Assembly: GCA_003971905.1 (NCBI GenBank)
Contig: RSEE01000109.1
Location: 141,319 to 205,318, forward strand
From: Moniliella sp. 'wahieum'
Lineage: Eukaryota > Basidiomycota > Moniliellomycetes > Moniliellales > Moniliellaceae
DNA: 64,000 nucleotides
Reading direction: 5' to 3'
The position numbers and the translations under genes are program-made. Shown in pieces: positions 32,473-44,400 of the stretch. The notes beneath the pieces were generated by a model, which saw only the letters and a list, made by a program, of their open reading frames with translations, made no database searches and had not been told where the DNA came from. The stretch's first letter is position 1. Every line of letters begins with the position of its first letter.

Positions 32473-35400
32473 ATGGACGCCGACGACTTCCCCGCCGAAT
32501 CCCTGGCCGGGGCCGACAGCTGGAAGCACCCTGATCTGGCCACCCTCCCCTCCGTCCGCCGCACCATCAACATTGACGGCCTTACCGAGCACGCCCCGGC
32601 CGCCAAAGTCGTCCGTGTCGTCCCGGCCGCGTCCAAGCCCTCGCAGGCGTCCTCAGCCGGCAGCACGGGATCTGCATTGGCGGACCACGTCTCCTCCCGT
32701 ACACCTTCAGACGGTACGTTGAGCCCCCTGCGTCCGTGGTGCCGATCTTGACCAGGAACTGCAGCCCCCTCGCCGTTTGGAATCGTCGGGGGCATCCAAG
32801 AGCGCACTGTTCGCTCCCACACCCGCCCCACGCGGATCGGCCCCCAAGTGCATTCAAGTCCGCGTCTTCTGCCAGCGCTTCTGCCAAGCCGAGTACGGCG
32901 GACGACCATGGTATGATACGGATGGAAAGCCGATCAGTGTCTTCCGCAAGCGTCGCTTGCTTCAACAGGGTTACACCCAGTCTCCTCACCTTGGTTCTGG
33001 CCCTGGCCCGGGGTCTAGTTCTAGCATGGGCTCCACCCCTCGCGCTGGCGGTTCCAAGTCCTCTCCCCTGGAGGGCGTGAGAGAAAGAAGCCCGCAGGTG
33101 TCAAAACAGAATGGAGCTCGGATGCTACCCGCGACCCACATGGTGGTGCGCCCCCCGAGGCGATTCTACAAGCTCTGCAGGATAGCATGGAAGATGCACC
33201 CCGAACAAACCGCACCACAACGCCTCCCCCCTTGGGTTCAAAGGACGAATCTAGTGGCCGTGGTGCGACAAGGGCCGAAGATGCACTGATGAAGAACATT
33301 TCTGACGAAAATGACCGTTTGGTGGCCACCATGTCCCCCGCTGACATTAAAAAATTTCTCGACAGCGTTCGTGGCGTGGTGGGATCTGACACATTAGCCA
33401 AGTTTGCCAGCCGGCATTCCCGCTCCGCCCCTCCGGCTACCAGCCCCTCGTCCATCGATGCCGGGAATAAGGACAAGGGTCGCAGCAAAGAAGTCGATGT
33501 GTCGCCAGTACCGCAAGTGGACTCGAAGCCCGTTCCAAGTCCAGACGCAGCAGAGGAACCCAAGCACCCGTCTCCACCCAAGTCTGTCCGGTTCAGCGAG
33601 GAAACGTCCACTGGGGAAACGGTCTTGGAGGGACACCATGCCGGTCACTCTTCTGCCGGACCCAACGAGCCTCAGTTTAACCGCCATGGCAGGGCGGTAA
33701 GTGCTGCGTTTGCCGCAGGCCAAGATGAGTCGACGGACGACAATGATGTGTACGCAGTGGACGATTTGCTGCTGCTGTGCCGTTCGGCATCTGCCTCACA
33801 ACGGCGTCTGTTTCTGTCGCTTGCGGCACAGGTTCTGCGCTTGTACGGCGAGGTGGCCCCATCCCACGTAATCGAGGTCAAGGGCAGTGAGGATGCCCCA
33901 CTGGCCGATGTATGGATACGCTGATCGGCAAGGAAGTTGCCATCCGTGCTGCTCTTGTTGCAGGATGGCAGGGGGTGACAACGCAGTCTCGATCCGGACC
34001 GCCGCGCTCGACCTTTTGGCAACCGCTCTGAATGTGCTTCCTCACCATCTTGCCTCGCGGGCCCAGACCCCTCTGCCCCCGCCCCCGCGGCCGGCCTCAC
34101 ACTACTCCCTCCGAGGCTGCAGCAGCTCTGCACCATCTGGGCGTGGTGCACAAATTGAGTGCCAACGCTGCCTCTTCCCCGAACGCGGATCAACTCTACT
34201 CGGTACTCACATTCTTAACCAGTTGGAGTGCCGCCGCTGCAACCGCCGTGGCCGCCTCGCCTGTGCCTACTTTTGCCTTGACAGCGGCGGCGGACCTAAG
34301 TGGGGACCATGATCAGCTGGCACCGCTGGCTCTGCTGGATGCGTTGGTCGGCTTCTCGTCCACGACGGCGCAAACGTTATTGGAGGCCAAACCTCTGGGG
34401 CTGCAGGACGTTCTGCTCCGGATCTTGACCACCGTCGAAGCTACCAGCATCGTGTCAGATGCCAGCGACCAAGCGCGTGCCCTGACTGCGATCCGAATCC
34501 TGCACCGTCTGGCCTTGTACGGCTTGGCCACCGACTTGGCCCACCTCCTCTGGGACAGCTTGAGCGGCCTGCTTGTTCAGCTCACTGCCCATCCGGCGGC
34601 CGTCTCGTCGCTCTTGAGTGAAGCGCTTAGCTTGCTTACCACGTGGACCATCGCCTCTACCGACCCCCCATCTCACCGCCGGAGGACACGATGTGCACTT
34701 TTACACCGTGCGCGAGTGGCCCTCGTTCAGTTTGGACCTTGCCCGTGGCGCAGCGGAGCAGCCGACGCCGGATGCGGTTCTGGCTGCCGCCTGTAGCCAT
34801 ATCCGAGCCGCTATCCAGGGTGTGAAGACGCATCCAGATACGCCCCTGCCTACTGTCGCGTCCCCCCTGGCCTCGGATCATGCCATGTTACTACGGCTCC
34901 TTCCTTCCTTGTCTGCCCATGCGCTGGAGATGTTCCGATCCTTGGCGCAGACCCATGCGTTTGAGCAGGCGGCTGATGCCTTGCAGGCGCTCTCTTCGGT
35001 CCTGGCCCTGGCTGCTGAAATCGAGTCGTTGCCCACTTCGGTAGTGACGGAAGCACAGCAGGTTGCACGTCACCTGCTCGACGCCAAGGAGGGATGGGAT
35101 GCTACGGCCTCGGCTCCAGCCTGGACGTTTTCTGCCTCGACCGCCGCCACGTCGCCGCGACTAGCGGTGGCACGGTACGTTTCCGTGCTGTCCTCGGTTG
35201 CTACCAAGGGTTCGGCGCTTCGCGTGCAGCGGCAGATGGTACTCACGTTGATGGCTCGCTTGCTTCCCTCTCGAGGCGAGGAAGCAGTGGCACAGTACCT
35301 GGCTTGTTCCTTGTTGGACGGTGCACCGATGCTGGCCCCCTTTTATCGCTCCCACTTGCGCGCGCTTCCCTCCCGACCGAACTGGCTGCCAAGCAAGCCG

Positions 35401-36591
35401 ACGCACCTGCCTTGGCAGGACCCGGCAGTAGCACAACCGTACGTGGAGTAGTGGAACCGCACGACCTACGTGCCTACCAAACTCGTACCTACTCTATCTT
35501 CTACGACCGACCGCGCGACCCCACCAGCTCCGCTTTGCCCCCCGAGCTTCGACCTGACCCGACCGAGCAGGTGGCGATCGAAGACCAAGATGTGGATCCG
35601 GCCACGGGAAGCCCCTTTTGGCATTCGCCCACCAGCGGCTTGCCCGTCCGTCCCGACTGGCCGTTGGCGCCTTTGGACGAACTGTTGCACTCGGCCAACT
35701 CGGCCGTGTTCAACCGCCCAGGCTCGCTTCCGACCGACTGGGACTTTACCGAAAAACAAATCGTGTTTGCCACGCTGGCCTTGGCGTCGGAGCTGTTTGG
35801 GGCGGCGGGGCAGTGCCAGCACCGGGGCAGGACGGGGTTCCGAGCTCGGCTGCCTTGTGGCTGGGCCTGATCAAGGTGTACCTTCTGGAATCGCATGCGT
35901 CGGCGCCGATTGGCGATCGGGCCACGGACTGGTGACGGGCCGGGACTTGTTTGCGGACGCGGGCATTGCCAGTCGGATGCGCACGCTTGCCAGCGCGCCG
36001 TGCTATCTGAGCAACAGGGTGGCGAACAGAACGATCGAACAGTGGCGCAGGAGTACCGTCATGTCTCCTTTTTCCAAATGTATACCGACTTGTTGGGCGT
36101 ATGGGATGCGCAGTCGCTCGGCGACGCTGTGTTTGCGCTGACGGTGCTGCAGCCGTGCAAGATGGCGTATGCTTCGGACTACCGCCTGCTCTTGTGGCGC
36201 GACTATGGCCATTTGTTCGCTACGGTGCGCACGACGCCATCGGAGGTTCACTTTGCCTCGTTTGTCACGCCGTACGAGCAAGATGCGGCGGTGCTGACGC
36301 AGTATGCTGCGGCGCTGTTGCGCGGCCAAGTCACCCCGTCCTCCCCTTTGCTCTGGGCAATTGCCACGACCCACTTGGCCGCGTACCTGTTCGCTCCCGA
36401 GTCTGGCTCCGCCGCATCGGCCTACTGCACCCAGTTGACCAAGATGCTCTTTGGCCCGGCGGGCCCGCTCCACGTAGCCCAGGCCCAACACGCTGCTTCA
36501 TTGGTCCGATGCGTCCGATGCGTCCGACGCAAGCCAGTCTACCGTCCAAGCGCGCCGGCAGCTCGTGTCGTCGACCCTCTCGCCTAGGTAG
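32473..36591 (+). CDS. RPAP1: RNA polymerase II-associated protein 1 (RPAP1/Rba50)
   Basis: Assembly and nuclear-import factor for RNA polymerase II. ATG at 32473 (MDADDFPAESLAGADSW). N-terminal RPAP1_N-like block ISDENDRLVATMSPADIKKF, with LDSVRG after it, at about 33300-33370. The RPAP1_C-like block follows: FNRHGRAVS then DDLLLLCRSASASQRR (33755-33800). A long helical-repeat body includes LTSWSAAAATAV, RILHRLALYGLA and PDWPLAPLDELLHSA. The C-terminus has FFQMYTDLLGVWDAQSLGD, YASDYRLLLW and SPLLWAIATTHLAAYLF, which match the end of RPAP1 proteins. Roughly 1,350 residues, as expected. Frame breaks near 33090, 33925, 34690, 35380, 35820, 35930 and 36500. The final reading DASDASDASQSTVQ gives the stop at 36589-36591. 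An intron near 32714-32752 is likely. Confidence is high for the family, lower for each exon edge. Confidence 0.8.
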
Positions 36592-36787
36592 CTACCCGGC
36601 CGGGAGAACATGGGGCCCGATGGAAATGATCCATGCTATTGCTATATTGCTATCGCGATTGCGATTGCGAGAGCTATTGCTGTTGCTAGAATGTGGTACG
36701 ACGACGTTTCAACAAGAGAAAGCAAACGGTAGTACTTAACATGAAGGGCATAAACAGAAACAGCAGAAAAGGGTGGGAATGGAAAAG

Positions 36788-38678
36788 TTAGGCAAGTTGG
36801 ATCCAGGCTTCACGGCGACAGGCCGGACAGGTACCCCAATGACCTGTTGGTAGTTCCTCCTCCTCTGCTTCCTCTGCCTCCTCTGCCTGTGCCGCCTGTG
36901 CCTCATCTGGAACCTCTTTGCCCGATGCGGACAGGGGGACGGAACGCAGCGCGCGCTGGGCCCGGCGCTCAGTATCGCGGTCCAGCGCGGCGGCCGCCAT
37001 GGGATCTTCGACGCGAAGCGCAGTTCGGAGACAGTCGCTATGAATCTCGTGTCGACAAGGCGACAGGGTGAGCAGCGTGTCCATCTCCATCTCTGTCCCT
37101 TCGTCCTCCTCCTTGTCCAGGTGGACAGGCGCGGCGGGCGGCGGGGCGTGGTCCGCGTCCGCGTCCGCGTCGGGGCTGGCGTCGGGGTGGGATACAGGCG
37201 CAGGCGCAGGCGCAGGCGAAGCCTCGGTCATAGAGGGGACGTGGTAGCGTGGCAGACAGGCCGGTGCGTCGCACCGCAACCCACGTGCACGTTCCCGTCG
37301 ATGCACCTCGGCACGAAGCGAGTTGCGGATGCCCATGCCTTCGTCCGCAATCGGTTCCTCTGTCACCTCCGTCTCGTCTGGGGCGAGCGAAGCGTGGGGC
37401 GCGTGGGACGGGTGGGACGAGTGGGACGCTTGGGACGCTTGGGCACTTGAGTCCCCCTGGGTCCGAAGGCGCGAGCAGCGCCGCCGGTGGCTCGAGCGGG
37501 TCGCGACAAAAGGGACACGTCCACTTGCTCGGCTGCAGGGCCTGGAGCCAATCGCGCAAGCAGTGGCGGTGCAGTGTATGGAACCCACGACAACCAACCG
37601 CGACGACGTGTTGTCCCTCAGCCTCGGATCCCAACCACGCCGGCCGATCTTCCTCCGCCGCATAGGGCTCGAGGCAGATAGCACACCCGAGCAGACTATT
37701 TGACCCGCCCTCGTCGCCGTCGCCCATGTCACCGGCTCCAATGTCGCCCATACCAAGGTGCGCCATCCGCCCACGCAGCTCCTCGTCCGCACGCTCCAGG
37801 TGGGCAATGTAGGACGAGGCAAGGGTGCGCAGCTGCGCCGGGGACAGGTCCTTGGGACGACTGCGCCGCGAAGCGTTGGGCGGCGGCGGAGCGCGCGCAC
37901 CCCGGCGCCACAGACTCGCTGGGTTCAGTCGTGGTGGCAACAGCATCCGCACGGGCGGACCAGTGATGTAGGTATACGGAGACGGGTCCGCCTCTTCCCC
38001 CTCCTCCTCCTCCTCCTCCTCCTCCTCTTGCTCGGCAGGATCGGAGGGGGGGTGAGATGGGGAGGGCGGACGGACAAAGTCCGGGTCGGTGGGGTCGGGC
38101 ACCAGGTCGTCGAGCGCAACGTCGGGTGCGGAGCTGGCTCGGGCGCAGGCGGGGCGTAGACGGGGAAGCCGCCCTGGAACGCGCCGGGCATGCCGCCGCA
38201 GCCGGCGGGGGCGGGCGGGGGGAAGGCACGCAGGGCGGTGCGGCGGGAAGGGGTGGTGGGGTGGCCGTCGGCGGTGAGGGCGGGGGGGTTGGGGGCGTAG
38301 AGGATGGGCCAGGAGGTGCAGGTGGCCCAGTCGTAGAGGAAGCGGTGGGTCGGTGTTCGGGCGGGGCGGCGGGGGTGGGGCGGAGTGTCGTCGATGATGA
38401 TGGCCTGGACGGGGTGTAGGGGTGGGGGTGTTCCTGCTGCTGGCGCTCGGCAGCGAGCAAGGCGTCGATGCGGGCCATCTCGCGGCGGCAGTAGGAGAGG
38501 GTGGGGGGCGCGTCGAAGGCGGTGGTGCGGTTGGGCGCGGCGGGGTGGCGCCCCAGGCGGGGAGCGGATGGAGGTCGAAGCGCAGGCCGGTCGTCTGGCC
38601 CTGCGGGCCGGGCGGGAGGAGGGGGATGGTCATGTACAGCCGCCGGTTGGCGGGCGGGGCAGGTGGCGGGGCAGCCAT
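36788..38678 (-). CDS. Double-RING protein, putative E3 ubiquitin ligase
   Basis: ATG at 38678 (MAAPPPAPPANRRLYMTI). Pro-rich N-terminus with an ordered stretch DWATCTSWPILYAPNPP; a poly-Glu tract at about 38000; then ARIDALLAAER- and LRTLASSYIAHLERADEEL-like helices. The first RING reads CAICLEPY, then a 25-residue spacer, CRGFHTLHRHCLRDWL and WTCPFCRDPLEPP (about 37490-37720). An acidic, repetitive linker (SQASHSSHPSHAPHASLAP; DADADADH) leads to a second RING-like module: CDAPACLPRYHVP, a long insert, LSPCRHEIHSDCLRTAL, another insert, and WGTCPACRREAWIQL at the stop (36788). Frame breaks near 38470, 38190, 37900 and 37450. Ubiquitin ligase activity is inferred from RING architecture alone; I recognise no named orthologue. 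Confidence 0.6.
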
Positions 38679-39490
38679 TGGGGGTGGGGGGGGAGGGAGG
38701 AGAGGATGGGGGGGAGGGAGATGAGGATGGGGGGGAGGGAGATGAGGATGGCGGGGGGGAGATGAGGATGGCGGGGAGGAGGAAAAGAAGAGAACAGGAG
38801 ACGAGGCAGATGCAAGCCAGATGGCGTCGTTCGGTGTGCCTCGGCCCAGCGGTGGGTCATGTGACTGGCTCCGTTTGGATGCGAAGCCACGTGGATGGGG
38901 GTTGCGAAAGTTTCAACTGCGCCGTTCGGCCGAGGGATGGCTGCGCGGGGGATTTGAAACTGGCTTAATCATTTCCGATCGCCGCTCTCCAGCGCCCCCC
39001 CGCAGGCCAGCGCACGGCAACCCTACTGCGAAGCGCCTCCGCATGGCAGCACAGCGCCAGTGTGGACGCCGCACGCCCCGCCCCCCGCTGACGTGAAAAA
39101 AAGACGCGCTTCCGCCGGCGCTGCCCGATGCCCGCACCAAGACACAGCACCCCCGCCCCAGAGACCCCCCGCCGCCCACGCCCCAACGCCCCCCGCACCA
39201 GAACGCAGCCCGCTGCACTGCGCCTCCCTGCTGCTGCCCCGTGCCTGCGCAGATACGCCGCTGCCACCGCGCCAGCGCACCCACAGCCTCCCCCCCCCCG
39301 CCAGGACCAGTGTCCCGCCTGCTTTCTACGCTCTCGCCTCCACCCCCCAAAAGGTTCCCAGCACCGCAGCAGTGTCCGCCGCTGCCCCCCTGCTCCCGGA
39401 ACATTCCTGCCCGAACCTTCCCGCCTTATAACCCTCCCGCGCCCCCCCATCGCCCAGCCGCCTTCCACCACCACCTCCTCTTCCTTCACC
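38679..39490. other. Divergent promoter between the RING gene and the ADP/ATP carrier
   Basis: 812 bp. The left part is a purine-rich tandem (GGAGATGAGGATGG units, 38690-38790). The right part is C-rich and pyrimidine-rich, typical of a strongly expressed fungal gene's leader. Open frames on both strands are low complexity. No gene seen. Confidence 0.5.
38690..38785. repeat. GGAGATGAGGATGG minisatellite
   Basis: Three to four imperfect copies of a 19-21-bp purine-rich unit (GAGATGAGGATGG with a variable G-run) just upstream of the RING-protein ATG. Confidence 0.8.
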
Positions 39491-40428
39491 ATGGGTGCCG
39501 TTGTCGACCCTGCGCAGAAGCCCAAGACGGCCTCGTCCTTCTTCACCGACTTCATGATGGGTGGCATCTCCGCCGCTGTCTCCAAGACGGCGGCTGCCCC
39601 CATTGAGCGTGTCAAGCTCCTCATCCAGAACCAGGATGAGATGATCAAGCAGGGCCGTCTCGACCGCCCCTACAGCGGTCTCGGCGACACGTTTACCCGC
39701 ACCTACAAGTCCGAGGGCCTTGTCTCCTTCTGGCGCGGCAACACGGCCAACGTCATCCGCTACTTCCCACCCAGGCGCTGAACTTTGCCTTCAAGGACTA
39801 CTTCAAGGCGCTCTTCAAGGTGCCCAAGGACGCGCCCTACGTCAAGAAGCTCAGCGCCAACATTGCCTCGGGTGGTGCCGCTGGTGCCTCGTCGCTTCTG
39901 TTTGTCTACTCGCTCGACTATGCCCGTACCCGTCTTGCCAACGACGCCAAGTCGGCCGGCAAGGGTGGTGAGCGCCAGTTCAACGGTCTCATTGACGTGT
40001 ACCGCAAGACGATTGCCTCGGACGGTATCGCTGGTCTCTACCGTGGCTTTATCCCCTCGGTCGTTGGTATTGTGGTCTACCGTGGTCTCTACTTTGGTGT
40101 GTACGACTCGGTCAAGCCGGTGATCATCACGGGTCCTCTCGAGGGCTCCTTCCTCGCTTCCTTCCTCCTCGGCTGGGTCGTCACCACCGGTGCCGGCATT
40201 GCTTCCTACCCGCTCGACACGATCCGTCGTCGCATGATGATGACCTCGGGCGGCAAGACGCACTACAACGGCATGTTCGATGCTGGTCGCCAGATTGTCG
40301 CCAAGGAGGGCGTCAAGTCGCTCTTCAAGGGTGCCGGCGCCAACATTCTGCGTGGTGTGGCCGGCGCTGGTGTGCTGTCGGGCTACGACAAGCTGCAGGA
40401 GGTGCTGTTTGGCAAGGTCTACAAGTAA
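39491..40428 (+). CDS. AAC: Mitochondrial ADP/ATP carrier
   Basis: Exchanges cytosolic ADP for matrix ATP in the inner membrane. ATG at 39491 ([18 protein letters not shown]). Three mitochondrial-carrier repeats are visible: [32 protein letters not shown] and [14 protein letters not shown]. The last contains RRRMMM, the signature specific to ADP/ATP carriers. It ends [15 protein letters not shown] with the stop at 40428. Length about 312 residues, normal. No intron seen. A C missing from a CCCC run at 39766-39768 shifts the frame exactly at [14 protein letters not shown]; all flanking sequence is conserved, so this is treated as a consensus error. Confidence 0.96.
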
Positions 40429-41454
40429 ATCTTGTCTTTGTCTTTTTGGTCGTCTTGGCCACCTTGGATTCCCATGCCCCAGACCCGAAAATGCACTGGC
40501 CCCTTTGGGGGGCATCCACTGCCAGCCCTGCTCTGTGTGGTTTTGTAGACGTTAGGCAGGGACTAGGATGATTGGTGTGTCTGTCCGAGACGTTTGGACG
40601 CGCTTGAATGTGAACAAGGGCGGCGGGCAAGGATCGCAGCTGGATGACGAGTCGACCCGTCGATGAGGAGGGACTGAGGTGGGTGGGAGGATTCGATCTA
40701 CAGGGCACTAGGGTTGGCACCAACAGGTGCCTGATTACCAAGCGGGCGCTGGGGCGCGCGAGGATGCTGCTGGCGAGTGTGATGAAGAGGTGACGTGCAT
40801 CGGCGGGGCACGTGATATGTGACGACAGCCGGTCTGTGTGCCGATTGCAAGTCGGTGTACATCACGTGATGCACCGCGCACTCCCATCTCCCTCCGGTTG
40901 CGCTCTCGTGCGACAGCTAGACAGTAGGCTCTCTTGCAGAACTCACCAAATGATTTCTTTGCCCCATGAAGGATTGTTTTTCCCTGAGTAGCATGGCCAT
41001 GGCTGTAGCGAGCTGCTTCTGCTTCTGTCCAAGGGGCGTGTATAGAGCAGCGGACGAACGGGGCAGTCGACATGTGTCACAATGATGGGCGTCTCTTGGT
41101 ACGTATCGAGTAGTCATCCTGGGCAGGAACCCAGCCTCTCTGAACAAGGCCGTATTAGCTTGCTGTTGGAGACACGGGCGTAAGCTTATGTAACCACCGC
41201 CAACACTCGATGGACACCTTGGCATTTAGCGCTGGGCTACTTTAACCCGAGGGTTCCGCCTCGCCGCACGCAGCCTTCAGATATTTATCCCCCCTGCCCA
41301 CCCCCATGTCCGGCATGGTGCGCGCGGGCATCGCCACGCGCCCCACGCTCCACGCACTGCCCTCGTGCGGCGCCCGCCTTCCTCCCCCCCCTTCTGTGCG
41401 CACACAGGACAAGCACACGCACGAGGATGCCCGCGGCTCTACCGCACACGTGCG
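40429..41454. other. Intergenic with two E-boxes
   Basis: Carrier 3' region and MSH1 promoter. CACGTG at 40809-40814 and ATCACGTGAT at 40861-40870 are listed separately. Open frames are short and not protein-like. Confidence 0.5.
40809..40870. promoter_or_regulatory. Pair of CACGTG E-boxes
   Basis: CACGTG at 40809-40814 and the 10-bp palindrome ATCACGTGAT at 40861-40870, about 600 bp upstream of the MSH1 ATG. Same core as in the MGM101 and UTP18 promoters. Confidence 0.4.
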
Positions 41455-44400
41455 ATGCTCTCCGCCAGACAGCGCGGCCTGTCTTCCGACTGGCCTCTTC
41501 GCAGTGCGCGCAGAGCGTTTCACCTTTCCCCCACCCTCTCCACGCCCCCTCGCATCCACTCCCCCCGAACCTGCCCGAACACCAACATGAGCAGGACGAG
41601 ACACGGGGATCGTCTTTGGCCAGCAGCGTAGCTCCACCTGGTGGGACGGTTGCTGCGCCGCCAGGGGACGGTCTCCCCCTGCCAAATGGGGACGCTGCAC
41701 CCTCGAAACCAGCGCGACGACGTGGTTGGCCACGCAAATCCAAGGTCCCTGAACCAGCTCCGGAACTGAAATCGGGTGCGGTGGTGTCCCCTGATCCCGA
41801 GCCCGGGGCCGCCATGAACACAGCCGCGGCACGCCGAGCCCGTTTGGATGTGGAGGGCATGTCGGCTCAACGGGCGAGTGTCAAGATGGAGGCGCAGCCC
41901 GCAGTGGAAGAGGACGAGGAGGATATGCTAGTAATTCGGATCCCCAAGCCCAAGGCCAAGCGCAAGACCAAGACGTCCACACGCGACCAGCACCAAGAAG
42001 TTGTGGTACTGGAAGATCTGCCAACGATCGCACAGGGGTCTCTGGGCCCCCTGCCCCCGCTCTACCCCAACGGCCGGCCTCTGTCGCCTGAACAGGCCGA
42101 GACGCGTGCATGGGCCGCATCGTTGCTGCCCAAAGAATTGTGGGCGCTGGAGAACGCGCCCAGGACGGATGGTCGCCTCTGGTGCAGGAATTTTTGACCA
42201 ATATGGTGGCTCATCCAGGTTGCCTCCTCTTGACCCGCGTGGGCAGTTTCTATGAGGCGTACATGACGCAAGCGCAGGAACTCTCGCGCTTGACGGGTCT
42301 TCGGTGCACCACCATGACGTGGCGCGGGCGTAAGGTGGAAATGGCCGGGTTCCCCTGCATGCAGCTCCCGAAATTCGTAGACATCCTCGTTCGCTCCCAC
42401 GGCCGCATCGTTGCTCTGTGCGACGAGTTTGTCATCTCCCCTACCTCGGGCTCCAGGCAAGAAGCAGGCAAGGCAGGCGCAAAGGCCAACAAAAAGATGG
42501 GCTTGACCGGCCTGGCTCAGGTGCGCAAACCTCTTGCGTCGGTGAGGGAGTCGAGCCGACTCAAGGCCGACGACAGTTTGCTGCGTAGGGTGACCGAGAT
42601 CATCAGTCCCGGCACCTTGGTGGATGACTCGTTGGTGGATCCCTATGTCAATAACTTTCTTCTGGCCATCTCAGCTACTTCTTCTCCCTCGTCCACCGCA
42701 GCGGGAGACACGAGTTGCACGTATGGACTCGCCTGGCTGGACCTCGGCACGTCAACTTTCTCCTCAACCGTATGCCCCGACGCCGAGACACTCCGGGACG
42801 AAGTGGCCCGGATCTCACCTCGGGAGATCGTTTTGCCCGACGGTGTATTTGGCACGCCGGTACGCCCCCCTCCGCCTTCCCCTGGCCCCCTGGACGCAAA
42901 TGGGTGGCCTACGTTCCCTCGCCCCGAGCAAGGCGCATATGGGCAAGAGCTACCATACCAACGGTTCGATCATCCCATCTGGGAAGTGGTTGGGGACAGT
43001 AGGATCACGTTTATCTCTTCTGCTGTTGCGCAGGACGCGGCAGTGCACTTGGACGCCAGCGGCCTCTCGGCGGAGGAGGCGGATGCGATTGGGCGGTTGA
43101 AAAGTTTTTTGAGCCACCGCTTCCTCTACCGTCCCGATGGCATGGGACGCATCTACCGCCCGGACCAGCCTCGGTCTGAGAAACAGCAAGACGTGTTTTC
43201 CTACTTGGCCATCCCATCCGCGCAGCGCCAACATAGTGATATGCGCATCGATGCCCATACGCTCGCTGCGCTCGAAGTGCGCCGGGTGGCGCGCGGGCCG
43301 CAGGAACATGCCAAGTCCCACATCGAGCGCGACCGAAGCTTCTGCGCTGCGTCCCCGTCCTGCCCCACTGCAATCGAGCGTGATCTTGCCTGCTGGCTCG
43401 GGCAACGTCGGAAGCGTCGGCAGCTTGCTCCATGCCGTTCGCCGTACCATTACGCGCGGGGGGCTCGGTTGCTGGAGCGCTGGCTCCTCGCACCGTCTAC
43501 CAACGTGGAAGAAATTCAGCACCGGCACGAGACGGTGGCCTTTTTCTTGCGCCATGCGTTTCTCAGTGCCGACCTGCGCTTGCTCTTCAAGGCCAGCACC
43601 GACCGTTCGGATTGGACCGACGGAACGCGGTCCAAGCCCCCCTGGCCCGATCCTGCGGACCTCGACCCGGAAGAGGTGGCACTGGACCGCGTCGATGGTG
43701 GCGCCGATCCTATCCGGGCCATGATCAAGTCCCGCATGGCCAACTCGACTCCCGAAACGTTGAGCCACGTCCTTCTGTTTCTTCAGTTGGTTGAGGATGT
43801 CCGGTTGGCAATCGTGCAGGCCTTCCCTCAGGTCAAGGACCTGTTGGAGGATACGACTTACTACCCGATCCACCCGGGCCAGTCCACCGACGTTGATTTG
43901 GCCCTGAGCCTAGTGCGCGCATTGGACCCCTTGCCCCACATTTCCTCATTGCTGGAAGACGCGCTGGTTTCCAAGTCCCAGTCCCAGGACCCTGATGACG
44001 CTACCGACACGGCGGGGACCTCGCCCCTAGAGACAGAAGAGAATGGCTCGGGCTTAGAGGAGGAGACGGGCGATGCAAAAGACAAACTGGTTCCAGGAGC
44101 TGGGATCCCACCCATTGTGCTTCAGCTACGACCCGAGTAGGTTTTTACCCGTCTATTTCTCCTGCTGTCGGGCGTCGTGACTGTGACTGACTTTTTGACC
44201 GACCCTTCTGTTGCTGCGGCTGTGAACTGCAGGACCTTCCCGCACCTTGCTACCCTCGCCAAGGAGTACAACCAACTGCGAGCCAAGGCCATCCAAATGG
44301 AAGCTGCGTTGCGCCGGCGCCTGCCCGAGTCGGACCGACGACGCTTGGCGCTTCGTTCGGTCCCTGGTCGCGGTCCGGTCGTATGGTTGGACCGCTTGAG

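Noticed and set aside
37240-37480. GTGGGACG-type tandem as an independent satellite
   Set aside because: It lies inside the double-RING gene and encodes the Ser/His-rich linker, so it is a coding repeat.
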